From positions 54,912,538-54,976,537 of the forward strand of contig CM055104.1 of NCBI GenBank assembly GCA_029204225.1: a stretch of 64,000 nucleotides of DNA, in the 5' to 3' direction. The position numbers were made by a program, and so were the translations under genes. The notes beneath the pieces were generated by a model that saw only the letters and a program-made list of their open reading frames with translations, had not been told where the DNA came from and made no database searches. Of this stretch, positions 1 through 35,899 are shown one piece after another (the first letter of the stretch is position 1; each line of letters opens with the position of its first letter). Source of the DNA: Diphasiastrum complanatum. Taxonomy: Eukaryota; Streptophyta; Lycopodiopsida; Lycopodiales; Lycopodiaceae.

Positions 1-800
1 AGGAAGTACGTCATTGTCCATGAAGCCATATATAGTTTTGGCATGACACAAAAGAGCACCTTGTCAGTTATAATGCCCATGCCCTAAGAAACGGAACAAT
101 CCCCACCATATATCAAAAACTTGTGGGGCAAGTTATTGCACATCCCAAGAAATCCCTCTTTTAACATATTTTTCAAAGTAGAAATAACAAGGCAATTTAA
201 GTAATGCTTGAAAGTCGGTACTGACTTGGTCTAAGTGTCAAAAAATTGCCACTAGTATGGTTCTTGCTCTCGGCCATCCTATTTTGTTGGGGTGTGTAGG
301 GGCATGAGAACTCTTCTTGATGCCATTTTGCTCACAATAGTATTTGAAGATTTTGGAGGTGTACTCTCCACCTCCATCCAATCTTAGCACCTTGATCTTG
401 GTGCAAAATTTATTCTCAACAAGAGCTTTGAGCTTCAAAAAGTCTCAAACACTAGAGCGTTTGAGGATCAGATAGATCCAAGTAAATTGACTATTGTCAT
501 ATATAAAAGAGACAAACATAGTAGCTCCTCCATTACTATTAGTACTTAAAAATGCACATTCGAGTGATTAAGTTGCACATTGTTTAAGAGATCTTGAGAA
601 AAGCTTCTTGTGCACTTTTGACAAAGCACATGTCTTACCTTACTTTGACAATGATTTGGGCAGACCAAGGATTTTTTCCTTGATTCGAAGTTGGGATGAC
701 CCAACCTTTTGTGCCATAGCTCAACTTGGGAAAGCTCACCCTCAGCCATCAAGAAAAAGTTCCATAGTGTGCTTGTGGCTGAGGAGAGTAGAATCCTTCA
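1..800 (-). pseudogene. Ty1/copia pol remnant (GAG-pre-integrase and integrase core)
   Basis: On the minus strand, 752-546 carries ELWHKRLGHPNFESRK with a later C-X2-C pair (GAG-pre-integrase zinc region). 438-238 carries LRLDGGGEYTSKIFKYYCEQ with a decayed copy of the ERKNRTL segment just after it; the G-G-G-E-Y block holds the second catalytic Asp. The reading frame breaks between and after these blocks, and the remnant runs off the left edge. Confidence 0.75.
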
Positions 801-1023
801 TGTGAAACAAAGGATTGGGTCCTTGAAGCTACATGATGGAGATGAGAAGGCCAACTTCTCAAGCAAAGGCAAGGCAAAGTCCAAGAAGAAGATCCAACGC
901 AAGGAGACCAAGAGTGATGATCAAGCATCAAGCTCTAAAGGTGGAAAGAAGAACAAGGCCAAACTAAAGTACTGCTCGCATTTTTCGCACTTTTCCAAAA
1001 AATGTAACACTTCAATAGTTTGA
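800..1023 (+). pseudogene. Possible copia gag C-terminal fragment with degenerate zinc knuckle
   Basis: The plus frame reads a Lys/Ser-rich stretch ending YCSHFSHFSKKC, which resembles the linker and CCHC knuckle of copia gag but lacks proper CX2CX4HX4C spacing. It abuts an opposite-strand copia integrase remnant, so a rearrangement is likely. It could instead be random low-complexity coding. Confidence 0.4.
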
Positions 1024-1030
1024 TACACTA

Positions 1031-1400
1031 AGTGTCGCACATTTCGCATTTGTGGCATTTTCTCGAAAACTGCGACCTTGCCTTCGGCTTCTTCCGTTCA
1101 ATTATTTTGAAGAAGTCAACTTATGTGTAGTTCAAAAGTTTACCTGTTTTCAACACCTTCGACTTTTTCACAAAATGTGAAAAGAGAGAAAATTTCTAAA
1201 GGTCATCTGATTTCAAGAATTGAACTATTTTAGGGCACCTTCGGCTTTTTCGCAAAATCTCGAAGAGAGAGAAAATGTCGAAGGTCATCTATTTTGAACG
1301 AGGAACGTTCCCAGCCACTTTCCAGAATTTGCGAAGTGAGAGAAAGCCACTTCCCCTAAAATGTGAAGTGAGAGAATTGCGACGTCCTTGTCTGCATCAA
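1031..1400. repeat. LTR-like region with CTTCGGCTTTTTCGCA motifs and an 82-bp tandem unit
   Basis: Units starting CACCTTCG at 1154 and 1236 repeat CTTTTTC-CAAAAT, GAGAGAAAAT and AAGGTCATCT, giving a period of about 82 bp. The CCTTCGGCTTTTTCGCA word is also frequent in the LTRs near 41,100-42,200 and 51,780-51,980, so this is probably LTR sequence of a related family. Confidence 0.5.
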
Positions 1401-1530
1401 CATTTCCTACGGATTGACCGTGTACACAATGTATAGTTGTCATCACAAGCCAAATACTTCCAAGTACAATGGTTTGCCTAATTAGATGACAAACATTTAT
1501 CGTAATTAATACATGGATGAAGTCTATAAA

Positions 1531-2118
1531 TGGATCATCCAGGCACACTCTGCGTGATGGTCCGTCCATGAGACAAATGATTTTGAGTCTCCCAGTTACG
1601 TCGTCATTCTGGTTGTAACTGCTATTTTGTTGTGCTTCAGTGTAATATAGCAGCAACACGCTTTTCAATCTGTGTATAACGTAGATGAATGTTTGTTGTG
1701 ATTGAATGCACTTCATTGTTGTTTGATAACACTTGTTCACTCACTTTGATCAGAACACGGACATCTACGACTCCTCAGCTTCTGATCAGACAATGGTTGT
1801 CTTTGACGCTTGAGGAACTTGCGTTATCATACTGCTCTTTCAATCTATTTCAAAACTAAACCTTTTATTGAATCCATTTCCAGTAATACCACCATTTCTA
1901 ATCTCTTCGGTGGACTGTACTCATTTTTGTCTTTGTGAGTATGAAGTAATTTTTAAGATCCTGTTGGGCAACATAACATTTAAGCTGTGATTATACTTAG
2001 CATAAACATTCTATTAGACTGTTTTTGTATCTAGCAGTCCATTGCAATGGGAGAGCTGTTCCGCAAATATTCTTGCTCTCTTCTACGTTCGCGTTCTCCA
2101 TACTCCCTTGTCCCATCA
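1531..2118 (+). repeat. 5' LTR of copia element
   Basis: 588 bp, with a partner copy at 5144-5734. It includes the shared blocks GTTACGTCGTCATTC, TAATCTCTTCGGTGGACTG and GTTCTCCATACTCCCTTG. The end is fixed by the tRNA primer site right after it; the left edge is where similarity to the 3' copy stops. Confidence 0.8.
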
Positions 2119-2121
2119 AAT

Positions 2122-2133
2122 TGGTATCAGAGC
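2122..2133 (+). other. Primer-binding site (initiator Met tRNA type)
   Basis: TGGTATCAGAGC, the usual copia primer site in plants, complementary to the 3' end of initiator methionine tRNA. It lies three bases past the LTR end at 2118. Confidence 0.85.
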
Positions 2134-2178
2134 ATAGTTCAAATAAACCGAGAGATTAAGTTTGTTCTATTTGTATTA

Positions 2179-2960
2179 ATGTCTCATTTTGGTAGCTTTT
2201 CATTTACATCATCCAACGAAGCTAGAATCATTGACGAGTTCAATGGATCTAGCTTCTATATCTGGAAGTTAAAACTCCGGATGATGTTGATAGATAGAGA
2301 TCTTTGGGATGGAGTAGAAGGTGCTGACCTGAAACCAAAATATGGTGATCAAGCAAAGGCATGGAAGATCAAAGACCAAAAGGCCTTAGCATGTATCACA
2401 CTCAATCTTGTCGACTCCCAAATATCCCATGTTACCACATGCAACCTCTAAGGATGTATTAGATTTGTTATCAAATCTCTATGAGACTCATGATGTAACC
2501 ACTAGATTACATCTTAGAAGGAAGTTCTTTAGTCTTAACATGTCTAATTCTACTGCCATCACTTCTCACATCAACAGTTTCAAATCTTTATTGGATCAGT
2601 TATCAATTGTAGGATGTGCTATTCAAGATGATGATGTCGATATGACCTTGTTTTTTTCTCTTCCAAAGTCGTATGAACACTTTGTGGTGATGATCTCCAC
2701 GCAACCCGACCTCACTTTTCAAAAGGTGGTCGGTCACTTACTTCAAGAAGAAATACGGAGAAAGACCAGCAGCATGTCCATCAAAGACAAGTTTCTGGCT
2801 CTATACACCAAGAAGAAAGACTATTCCAAGGGCAAGAATCAAGTGCAGTAGCAGCAACAATAGAAGCCTCACACTCAAGGTGAGAATAGTGGATCGTGCA
2901 AGAAGCTCTTCTGCAGATATTGCAAGAGTGCCAATCACGACATCAAGGAGTGTCGCATCC
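2179..2960 (+). pseudogene. copia gag (frameshifted)
   Basis: The frame from ATG 2179 gives the gag start DEFNGSSFYIWKLKLRMML. A frameshift near 2408-2451 moves to a second frame with the typical LHLRRKFFSLNMS and LLQEEIRRK blocks, closed by a TAG at 2849. Past that stop, CRYCKSANHDIKEC (2912-2953) is a proper CX2CX4HX4C zinc knuckle. The nucleocapsid function is lost in this copy. Confidence 0.85.
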
Positions 2961-3073
2961 GCATCTACGACGACGCAAAGAAGCAACACCAGCAACAGCC
3001 AAACTCCTCCAATGCGGCGGAATTCAAGGAGCAAGATACACACCTGTTAATGTCTTATAGTAGTGGCAACGAA

Positions 3074-5170
3074 ACCATGATAGCTGGTATCTGGACGGCG
3101 GCGCTACCCAACACATGACCTCTCGCAAGGAATGGTTTACCGAGTATGCAACTTACAACAGAGATCAGTTCATCTACCTTGAAGATTCAAGCACCATACG
3201 CATGGAAGGCAAAGGGACAGTCAAGATCGCGTTAAAAAACGATCTTTCTATTTATGTCACCAATGTTCTTCACGTACCTCAGTTGTCAAAGAACCTGTTG
3301 TCAGTTTCTAAGATGACTGATGAGGACTACACTGTTACTTTCTCATCTGAGATGTGTACAATCTTCGATGAAGATACTACTCTGACTACATGCACTAGAG
3401 TTGGAAATGTTTACGTACTCTCTAATTCAGTTGCATTAGCTAGTATCTCTAATGAAAATGTAAACAATAATGCTCTTATGTGGCATAGTCGATTTGGACA
3501 CGCGAATACAAGATCACTTTCCTATATGCATTGTAATAATTTAGTTGATGGATTACATTTTCCTTCTTCATTAGATAGGAAATATTTCTTTTGTGAATCA
3601 TGCATCTATGGGAAACACTCTAGAAGCAAGTTTCCCAAATCACATTCCATCAAAACAAAGCATGTATTGGATTTTGTACATAGCGATCTTTGTGGTCCAA
3701 TGCCAACTCCGTCCTTAGGAGATGCAATCTATTTTATCACTTTCATAGGTGATTATTCTAGATGGTCTACAGTCATATTCATTAAGCACAAATCTGAGGC
3801 CTTTGAATGCTTCAAGGGATTCAAGGCCATGGCTGAGACACAAACGTCTACAAAAGTGAAAGCACTCTGAACTGATTGATGGTGGTGGCGAATACCTCTC
3901 TAACGAGATGTCCGACTACCTGGCTGAACATGGTATTAGAAGACAGTTCACAACTTCCTATTCACCTCAACAGAATGGAATTGTAGAAAGGAAGAACCGA
4001 ACGCTTCTCAACTCAGCCATATCCATGCTACACCAATTACATCTACTTGCGAAGTTCTGGGCAGAAGCTACTGCCACAGCCTGTTACGTACAGAACAGAT
4101 CCAGCACCAAAATCGTCAACAACAAAACTCCTTATGAAGTTTGGCATGGAGACAAGCCTAGTGTCAGCCATTTAAAAATCTTTGGTTGTATATGTTTTGT
4201 TCACATTTCTAAATAGCCTAGGAAGAAGCTGGATCATAGAACAAATAAATATATTTTCATTGGCTATCCTGATGAACATAAAGCTTACAAAGTTTACGAT
4301 CCATCCACCAATGTAGTATCTGTCTCTAGGGATGTAATATTTCAAGAACAACCAAACGTCCACAGATTCTCACGGACTCGGATAGTTTCAGTGAGGTATA
4401 CACCTCAATCATTCTGGACTTCATCAGAAGAACCAGAGAGCCTAGTCGAAGCAATTAACTCCAAGGATGCTATGAAGTGGCAAGAAACTATGGAAAGCAA
4501 GTACAACTCACTTTTGACGGACCAGACCTGGACACCGGTCGACTTCCCCACTCACAAGAGAGTTATCGACTACAAGTGGATCTTCAAGAAGAAGATCAAC
4601 TCTGATGGTTCCATTGCTAAATGGAAAGCACGGCTGGTGGCTAAATGATTCACTCAAGTCCAAGGAGTGAATTATCAAGAAATTTTCAATCATGTTGTCA
4701 AGATGCAGTCAATCAGATCTCTGATTGCTTTGGAAGTTGCGAAAGACCTCGAAATGCACCAAATGGATGTCAAGACAGCATTTCTCAACGACAACATCGG
4801 AGAAGAGTTGTATACCTTCCAACCAGAAGGATTCGAAGTCAAACGCCAAGAGCACAAAGTATGCAAGCTGCACAAAGCAATCTATGGTCTGAAGCAGACC
4901 GCAAGAGCATGGTTCGATAGAATCAACTCTTATCTCATTCAATTGGTTTTTGCAAACAATTCAGCTGACTGTAATATTTATTCCAAGCATATAAGTATCC
5001 ATTCAGTTCACATAGCTCTTTACGTAGATGATGCGTTTATATTGTCTAACGACACTTCTCTTCTACACACTACTAAGAGTGATCTGTCAAAGGAATTTGA
5101 CATGACTGATTTAGGAGCTGTTCATTTTTTGCTAGGAATTAAACGGATCATCCAAGCACACTCTACGTGA
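3074..5170 (+). pseudogene. copia pol: protease, integrase, truncated reverse transcriptase
   Basis: Order: protease motif LDGGATQHM at about 3090-3116 (Gly in place of the usual Ser after the catalytic Asp); GAG-pre-integrase MWHSRFGHANTRS with CESC; integrase core with FVHSDLCGPM, GGGEYLSNEM and NGIVERKNRTLLN; reverse transcriptase with MKWQETMESKY, KMQSIRSLIALE, MDVKTAFLNDN and LYVDDAFIL. Breaks: frameshift near 3868, TAG at 4214, TGA at 4646, and truncation after FLLGIK. Confidence 0.88.
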
Positions 5171-5734
5171 TGCTCCGTCCATGAGACGAATGGTTTTGAG
5201 CCTCCCAGTTACGTCGTCATTCCAGTTGTAACTGTTATTTTGTTGTGCTTCAGTGTAATATAGCAACAGCATGATTTTCTATCTGTGTATAACATAGATG
5301 AATGTTTGTTATAATTAAATGCACTTCATTGTTGTTTGATAACGCTTGTTCACTCACTTTGATCATAACACGGACGTCTACGACTCAGCTTTTGGTCAGA
5401 TAATGGCTGTCTTTGACGCCTAAGGAACTTGCACTATCATACTGCACTTTCAATGTATTTCAAAACTGAACTTTTTATTGAATCCATTTCCAGTAATACC
5501 ATATACAAACCATTTCTAATCTCTTCGGTGGACTGTACTCATTTTTGTCTTTGTGAGTATGAAAAAAAATTTAAGATCTTGTTGGACAACTGAACATTGA
5601 AGTTGTGATTATACTTAGCATAAACATTCTATTAGACTGTTTTTGCATCTAGTAGCCCATTGCAACGGGAGAGTTGTTCCGCAAATATTTTTGCTCTTCT
5701 CCGTTCGCGTTCTCCATACTCCCTTGCCCCATCA
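5144..5734 (+). repeat. 3' LTR of copia element
   Basis: 591 bp and similar along its length to 1531-2118. Its first dinucleotide is CG instead of TG. It directly follows a truncated reverse transcriptase frame without a polypurine tract. Confidence 0.8.
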
Positions 5735-6154
5735 ACTAAATCAACATAAAACAATATTGCATCTAAAATATCATCATCAACTTCTTTATTGTCTGGTGCT
5801 GATTTGATTACATGATCTGCCATATAATGACATTTCACTTTTTAAATAACTACATAGAAATCCAACTCTTGCAACAATAGCAGCTAAATGATCGTTCAGT
5901 TCTCAGCAAACGAATACAACTCATCAATTGAATACAATAATAAAAGATTGTTTCGCTCTCAGCCAAAGGATAATCATTCCGTTTTCAACATACATAGTTC
6001 TGATTTCAAGATCGTGTTCCTAAAACCGTAACTTAGGTGTTCCGTTTCCTAAGATTTGATTATGTATCCGTTCCTAACAAAGATCCCTAGGAACGGGCAT
6101 CAATGGTACTTCCAACTTGTCCAAGCCTTTCACTAGAATACGCACATGCAGTAT

Positions 6155-6245
6155 ATGCCAGGTGCCCATCCAACGATGCACCTGTAGTGAGAGGGTGTCT
6201 AGGACACTTTCGCTAAAGATGCATCATTGGATGGGCACCTGGCAT
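6155..6245. repeat. 91-nt near-perfect hairpin (small MITE or miRNA-precursor-like)
   Basis: Arms of 26 nt start ATGCCAGGTGCCCATCC and end GGATGGGCACCTGGCAT with a single mismatch. The roughly 39-nt inner part (AGTGAGAGGGTGTC against GACACTTTCGCT) can continue the stem. No convincing target duplication flanks it. It may be a short MITE or a small-RNA precursor. Confidence 0.6.
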
Positions 6246-7458
6246 TTATTGCCTGTGCAATTTTCATCCTCAAGCCTTGTCCACAACAATCGTAGATTTC
6301 TTAGCAATAAGTCGTCATTCTATAAAGAACCATCAGCCATGGCTAACAACATAGCACACATTCCAAGAAGCTCGAGGTATAGACAAAGATTTCCTTTGTG
6401 GAGGATTAAGGACCAAGCGCTGCGCTATGAAATCTTGCACTTTATTGATAGTGTCAAGTTACGGCATGAGGATGTCTACTACTAGAAAGACAAAAAACTT
6501 TCAATGAACCATCACATCTCCCTGTAGTTTTTTTTCTCTTGTATGTCCTCGTTTGTGTCGATCTCATGAAGAGGAAAGAAAGTCCTACTCAACTCAAAAC
6601 TCATTAAAGAACTAATTTTTTTGCATAGTCACACTTGCATGTTCCATTTGAAATTTTGATTTCCTTCACATGCCTAGAACACTAATTGGGTAATTTGGTC
6701 TTTAAACTTCCCTCAGCAAGGCTCACAGTCTTCTAGTTAGAACATGTTTCGCTCTTCACACAATCTAGACTTTAGGCGAACTATTTATGAAATATATAGT
6801 TCATGAACTTGCATAACAAACAGAGACACATAATTATCCATTGCCAGCAAACCTTTAACCTGAAAGAAATTTATTCAGTTTAATTTTATCATATTTAAAA
6901 TGGAAATGCTTTCATCCACTGTAGCAGGTATGGCTGCTCATTAAACAAAATTAAGAATTTCACGATTTTAAAAAATTGAAAAGGCTTAGGTTCACATATG
7001 GGCTATTTCAGGACTATCTACAGAGTGCAAAAATATATCAGAAACCACTCCAAAAGAAGAGTGCAGGAGGTTAAGCCATATACCCACTCCATTGTTCAAA
7101 TTGTAAGGGCAGATTCAATTACCCTATCTGGTCAATAATGCAGCTATATGTACTTCAATCTCCCAAATATCATGATTATGACTCAACCTTTACTGCAACT
7201 AAGAAATGTGCAATTACATAACTGAATTTCTCGCTGAAACTGGGTATCCAATCTCTCAACAAAATTTCTGAGTATTCTAAATCTGAAGATCATAATTAAG
7301 TTCTTTCAGCTTGACAAATTGTGATTAACCAATGAAATCGTAGAACAATTGACAAAAACTTATAGGTAAGGAAATGTAAAAGAACTAGTTACTTGTACAT
7401 GAGGTTCACATCCTACTAATAAAGTCTAGTAATAGATGTTCAAAGTGATCCAACGCTG

Positions 7459-7961
7459 CTAATATACTTTTTCAAGATTAGCTACCGGCATATTCATTGC
7501 GAAGCATCGTATGCTGGTTGTATCCAGACATTGTTGTACTGACTCCTCACCTAGGTTATGCTCCATAGCAAAACGCAAGGACAGAAATAATGATTGTTTG
7601 ACATCCTTTTGTAGACATGTCTGACAAGGTGCTTCTATCCAACATCCTTGCTGTTACAAAGAAGCCTTTACTCTGATGCATCAAGACTACAAACTGGCAT
7701 TGCAAATATTAATCACAAAACTTGTGAACAAAAGAAGAAAGCAAGAACCAAGCTCAATAGCCCACATCAGTATCATCATGACAAAGCTTCCAAAATAGTA
7801 ATTTACCAGGTAAAGTTACAGTGCTTTGAATATTTTAAAAGTTGCCCTCCATATAAAAGGAGAGGCAGGGGGGAGGTGAGTTTTGAATACCTGTTGAGTT
7901 TTGTGTGAATCCCAGCTTCATCACAAGTATGACTATCTACTAGCACAAATTTCTGTAATCA
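7459..7961 (-). CDS. Possible unidentified exons (minus strand)
   Basis: Two minus-strand segments look exon-like. About 7961-7891 is an acceptor (ATTACAG), then KFVLVDSHTCDEAGIHTKLN, then AG|GTATTC. About 7650-7459 is an open frame with SLRFAMEHNLGEESVQQCLD and MNMPVANLEKVY, ending at TAG 7459-7461. The phases do not join cleanly, because the natural acceptor puts the second segment in another frame. I do not recognise the protein. Confidence 0.22.
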
Positions 7962-8431
7962 AGCTGGTATGTCAACAAATGGACCACAACAATATCTCTT
8001 CACCGTAAAGACATCACAGTAACTTCTCTACCAATGCACCAGATGAAGTAGGAAGTACTTATAGATACTTGGTAAAAATGCTCTCAATTATACAAAATGA
8101 CATCCTCGTTTGACTTGCCTTGAATTTACTCACTTTGATACTTGCAATGCATCTACTAAGATCATAGCATTAACAAGGAGGTTTGATGGAGCTCAATTGT
8201 TGTACAGGAATTTTCGCACTTGCGTTACTGAGAGCTTCAGACCAGGCTACTTGTTAGTCGTATAATTTGTTGTCGAAAAGGACCTAGCACTCACTTTCAT
8301 GTTAAATAGGACATATTACCAAAAACAGCTCTAGTGGCTTGAAAACCCCCCGTTTCAGCTAATAAACTTGCTGTCCATCAAGAGTGCCATGGCACTATGT
8401 CCAATTTTCACACTTTCATATTATGTACATC

Positions 8432-32763
<24,332 letters not shown>

Positions 32764-32780
32764 TTCTAAGCAACGAGTAC

Positions 32781-33060
32781 AGAAACCCTAACTAGGGCTT
32801 AGATCGATGACAGCATAATAACAAGGATTACAGGAACCCCAACTAGGGTTTAAAAGCTCAGGAAATCATCCACATGAGGAAAACTCAGCGCAAATGAGAT
32901 CAAGGTTTTACAGAAACCCTAACCGGGGTCTAGATCCGTGACAGCAATTAGAAGAAGGATTGCACTGACCCAAACTAGGGTTTAGAAGCTCAGGAAAACA
33001 TGGATACATGCAAAAAAAAGTGAGCGCAAATGAGATGAAAGATGAGCGCAAATGAGATGA
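32781..33060 (-). promoter_or_regulatory. AQR upstream/5'UTR region: tandem duplication with two telo-boxes
   Basis: Two diverged copies of a unit of about 130 bp (about 32781-32900 and 32912-33040) each start with a plus-strand AAACCCTAA telo-box (32783-32791 and 32914-32922). Each also contains AACTAGGGTTTA and GCGCAAATGAGAT; the last is repeated once more near 33041-33056. Telo-boxes are known close to the transcription starts of plant housekeeping and translation-related genes, which fits an essential splicing factor. The exact start site cannot be told. Confidence 0.55.
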
Positions 33061-33379
33061 AAGAGTTAAGGAAGGCGCAAGAAGCTCACAGATCCAGTGA
33101 CGATCCAAGTCTACTACGTCCAATACACCCACCCACGCTCCAACAGAAACAGATGGATTATTCTGGCTTTGCTTCGACAAGGGCGGTTGTTTGATCTGAA
33201 GAAATTGTGAACGTCAAGACGGAAGGGCAGCATATATTTTCAATTCTTCAATTTGACTGGCAAGATGAGTGGAGGGCCAATCCTGATTTAGTGTTGGGGT
33301 GCCATGCACTTGCGCCTTCAAGTAAATGTTGTACATAGTCATACAATATCACGTCAGTCCTACCTTTAATCGATTCATC

Positions 33380-33800
33380 TTATGCGGTGCCCCTCAGGTG
33401 GTGATCGTAAAGTGTCACATGATTCCATTCGTGAAGTTCTTGAGCTATTGCTCATGATAGTGGCTTCCATGTTGTTCGAGAGCAGACACACATTTTTGTC
33501 AGGGCCATCTGGGCAATCATCTCGTCGATGTGTTGACCCTGTTCTCTCAAGTGAGGGACTTCGCACTCTTGGAGATGTCGTTATTGTTGATCCCTTTTGA
33601 CAAGACCTTCTTCGTCATTCTTCCACCACGCAAGGGGCTGCTGCACCTCACGCAACTCAAGAGAAAGACAGAGATTATCACGATCTTGCATTTGGTGAAG
33701 AATTCATCCCCTTTGCTTTCGAAACATATGGATGTCTTCATAAGAAATTTAATGATTTCTTGTTATTATGTGCGGAGCTTGCGCGAGGGACAAAGTATAA
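33380..33800 (+). pseudogene. Fragment of a retroelement-associated protein (RT-downstream domain), uncertain
   Basis: The frame from 33382 reads VDPVLSSEGLRTLGDVVIVD, a stop, then in the same frame DYHDLAFGEEFIPFAFETYG and CLHKKFNDFLLLCAEL. From memory this resembles the region following RT in a group of plant RT-bearing elements, where a D-P followed by a Tyr-rich block and FIPFA-ETYG recurs. That recognition is not certain. One in-frame stop at about 33,600. Confidence 0.4.
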
Positions 33801-33959
33801 CATTACCATCCGTCATTGTATCTTTCTATCGTCAACGTATTTCTATTGCATTGCAACGTTCACAAACACTTTTAATTCTTCGACGAGCTCAATTTGCAGG
33901 AACGGCGAGTTCAAAGCTTCATGCATTACCTATTACTGCATCGGAGCACAAGCCCCCAA

Positions 33960-34445
33960 CCACCAAATTCTAATAGCTAGTTCAAAATAACGAGACATAA
34001 GCAATAATCTCAAAAATTGTGTATCCAAGTATAGGTTATGCCGAATCCTATATGTAGGACGTGGACATAACACATACAACTTATAAGCTTTATCTAAAGT
34101 AGTATAACCAATGAAAATGGATTTGATACAATGGGAGTCCAGCTTCTTTCTAATTTCCTTCAGCATCTACATATAGGCAATCCATCCGAAAACTTTGAGG
34201 TTCAATAATGTTGGTTTGGAGCTCGTCCAAACTTCAGTGTCGATTCTTTCTCTCAACAAGTCCGTTCGACTGGGGTGAATAAGAAGTGATGAATCCCGTG
34301 TATTTTTGCAGACTGTGTAATAACATGGATAAAACTGCAGAAATTGGATAACTAAATGGATGTAGATTAATAATTGGATCATAGGATAATAATCCAACAT
34401 GTTCTACATTAAGAATTAAGTCATTCTTAGGAGTGTATCTTCCCT
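33960..34445 (-). pseudogene. copia integrase fragment (inverted)
   Basis: The minus strand reads TGFITSYSPQSNGLVERKN (with the catalytic Glu), then in shifted frames EVWTSSKPTLLNLKVFGWIA and RKKLDSHCIKSIFIGYTTLD. This is the end of a copia integrase core and the segment after it. It is isolated, with no LTR beside it. Confidence 0.75.
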
Positions 34446-34449
34446 CCAA

Positions 34450-35890
34450 TCATCTATAAATATAAAAATAATTTTTTTTTGTAATTGATATAGAGAATAG
34501 TGTCCATATTGGAGGCATCACTAATTCTTACATCAATTTTAAATATCAAGATGAAAATACAACATAAAGAAATACATACAGTTGGGTTTGACAACAACAA
34601 AGAATATCGAAGGGGGTTGAACTATCAAATGTTAACAAAACATGTTACCACTTGTTTTGAAGCTAACTACCTACTCTAATCATTGTTAGCAGGTAACTAA
34701 TATGTAACCTAATTGGATAAGTGATAGCGCGATATGGCTAAGTGCCAATTGCGATCTACAACTCATTGTGGCTAAGTGTCGATTGTGACTTGGCTATTTA
34801 TTGCCCTAACCATCATTTGGATAATCCTATTCGACATTTATAACTAGTATAAAGAGCTGATCATTTCTAGTGTTTTTGTTCTTCTTTCTCCTCTTTTGAA
34901 GAGAAGTAAATGATCATAGAGTATTGCTAGTATCGCTTCATCGCTTATTAGCAGAAGTGCATAAGATAGAGTTGATCAAAGAATCAGAGTTACTTTCAAA
35001 TACGCGGTTGCATCCGCTATTGTTTTGTGTTTGCTATTCGGGTCCTTTTTTGTCAGGGATTGGTCTCGTCAGAAAATCTAAAAGGGGAAGGGCTCACACT
35101 GCCCTCACGTTAGTGACCAAAGAAAACTACTTCCAACCCTAGTGGCCCGCTAGATCACCTCGTACTCCTCCCACCACAAAAATATGGTAGGAGGAGGGTG
35201 AGATATCCCACTATTCATTGTATGTCTCACTGGTTCATTTCCCCTGTCAAGTACTGGTGTTGTTCTAATTTGGCTTGAAAACGTTCCTAGTACAAAGTAT
35301 TGTATTCAACCTCCCGGTGTAGTCCCCATCATCAGGAGACAATGCTACGCCTTCTTTTGTATGTGAATTGTACTTTGAACTAGATGCTAACTACAGTACC
35401 CTACTAGTCAGGTGTTGTTTAATGACTAGATCTAGGCTTACAAGGGATACTAGGCAGTAGCTACGGTACCATGCTAATGATTGGTAAATACTCCATTTGT
35501 TGTGTAGTGCGGTTGACAGTACTATAAATCAGTCACAATGTTACACTAGGTAACCGTGTAGCTTTCGGTATAGGAGATTTGGGTATGCTTCATACAATAT
35601 AACCCAACTAGTTCTAGGCTAGCTAGTTACAGCATTGCACTAGCCATGCCATTGGTAATCCAATGCTAGCAAAACTTGACATGCCATTTGTAATATGATA
35701 GTAAGAGGGTTAAAACCAATATGGGACACAGGTGTAGTCAGGTCCAATGGTGCATAGTCACACTAGCCCTAGATTACAAGTATGTTGTTGTGTTTCATCA
35801 ATGGAAAGGCCATTCTGCTAATCTTAACGTGCATGTGGCTAGATTAGGTATGTTTTCATGCATTCTACATTCTGGAGGACTGTAGGAACG
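34450..35890. other. Unannotated stretch between retroelement remnants
   Basis: No gene, LTR pair or structured repeat that I can support. Short open frames only. A small stem near 35165-35205 (CTCCTCCCACC with GGTAGGAGGAG) is the only local structure. Confidence 0.4.
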
Positions 35891-35899
35891 ATACAGCTG

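Larger units (their letters stand above)
1531..5734 (+). mobile_element. Ty1/copia retrotransposon with two LTRs and internal deletion
   Basis: LTRs at 1531-2118 and about 5144-5734 are roughly nine-tenths identical by eye, share the start of TGGATCATCC type (CGGATCATCC in the 3' copy) and end CCCATCA. The primer-binding site TGGTATCAGAGC follows the 5' LTR by three bases (2122-2133). Gag and pol lie between in the usual order, but the pol frame passes straight from the FLLGIK block of reverse transcriptase into the 3' LTR, so the end of RT, RNase H and the polypurine tract are missing. No clear target-site duplication was found. Not autonomous. Confidence 0.85.
5735..8431. other. Mostly unannotated stretch downstream of AQR
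   Basis: AQR 3' flank. Apart from a long hairpin at 6155-6245 and the possible minus-strand exons at 7459-7961, I see no recognisable gene, RNA or mobile element. The few open frames here are short and look like chance. Confidence 0.5.

Noticed and set aside
1285-1740. 151-codon minus-strand frame
   Set aside because: Mostly antisense to the copia 5' LTR and its flank; no recognisable domain.
2122-2133. tRNA-like match (TGGTATCAGAGC)
   Set aside because: Only the primer-binding segment is present here and at 42610 and 44168; no cloverleaf follows.
5632-5838. Minus-strand frame with an acidic segment (NKEVDDDILDAILF)
   Set aside because: Most of it is antisense LTR. The remaining 100 bp could be an exon remnant, but no splice or conservation support is visible.
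6117-6485. 122-codon plus-strand frame downstream of AQR
   Set aside because: It runs across both arms of the hairpin and has no protein-like conservation that I can see.
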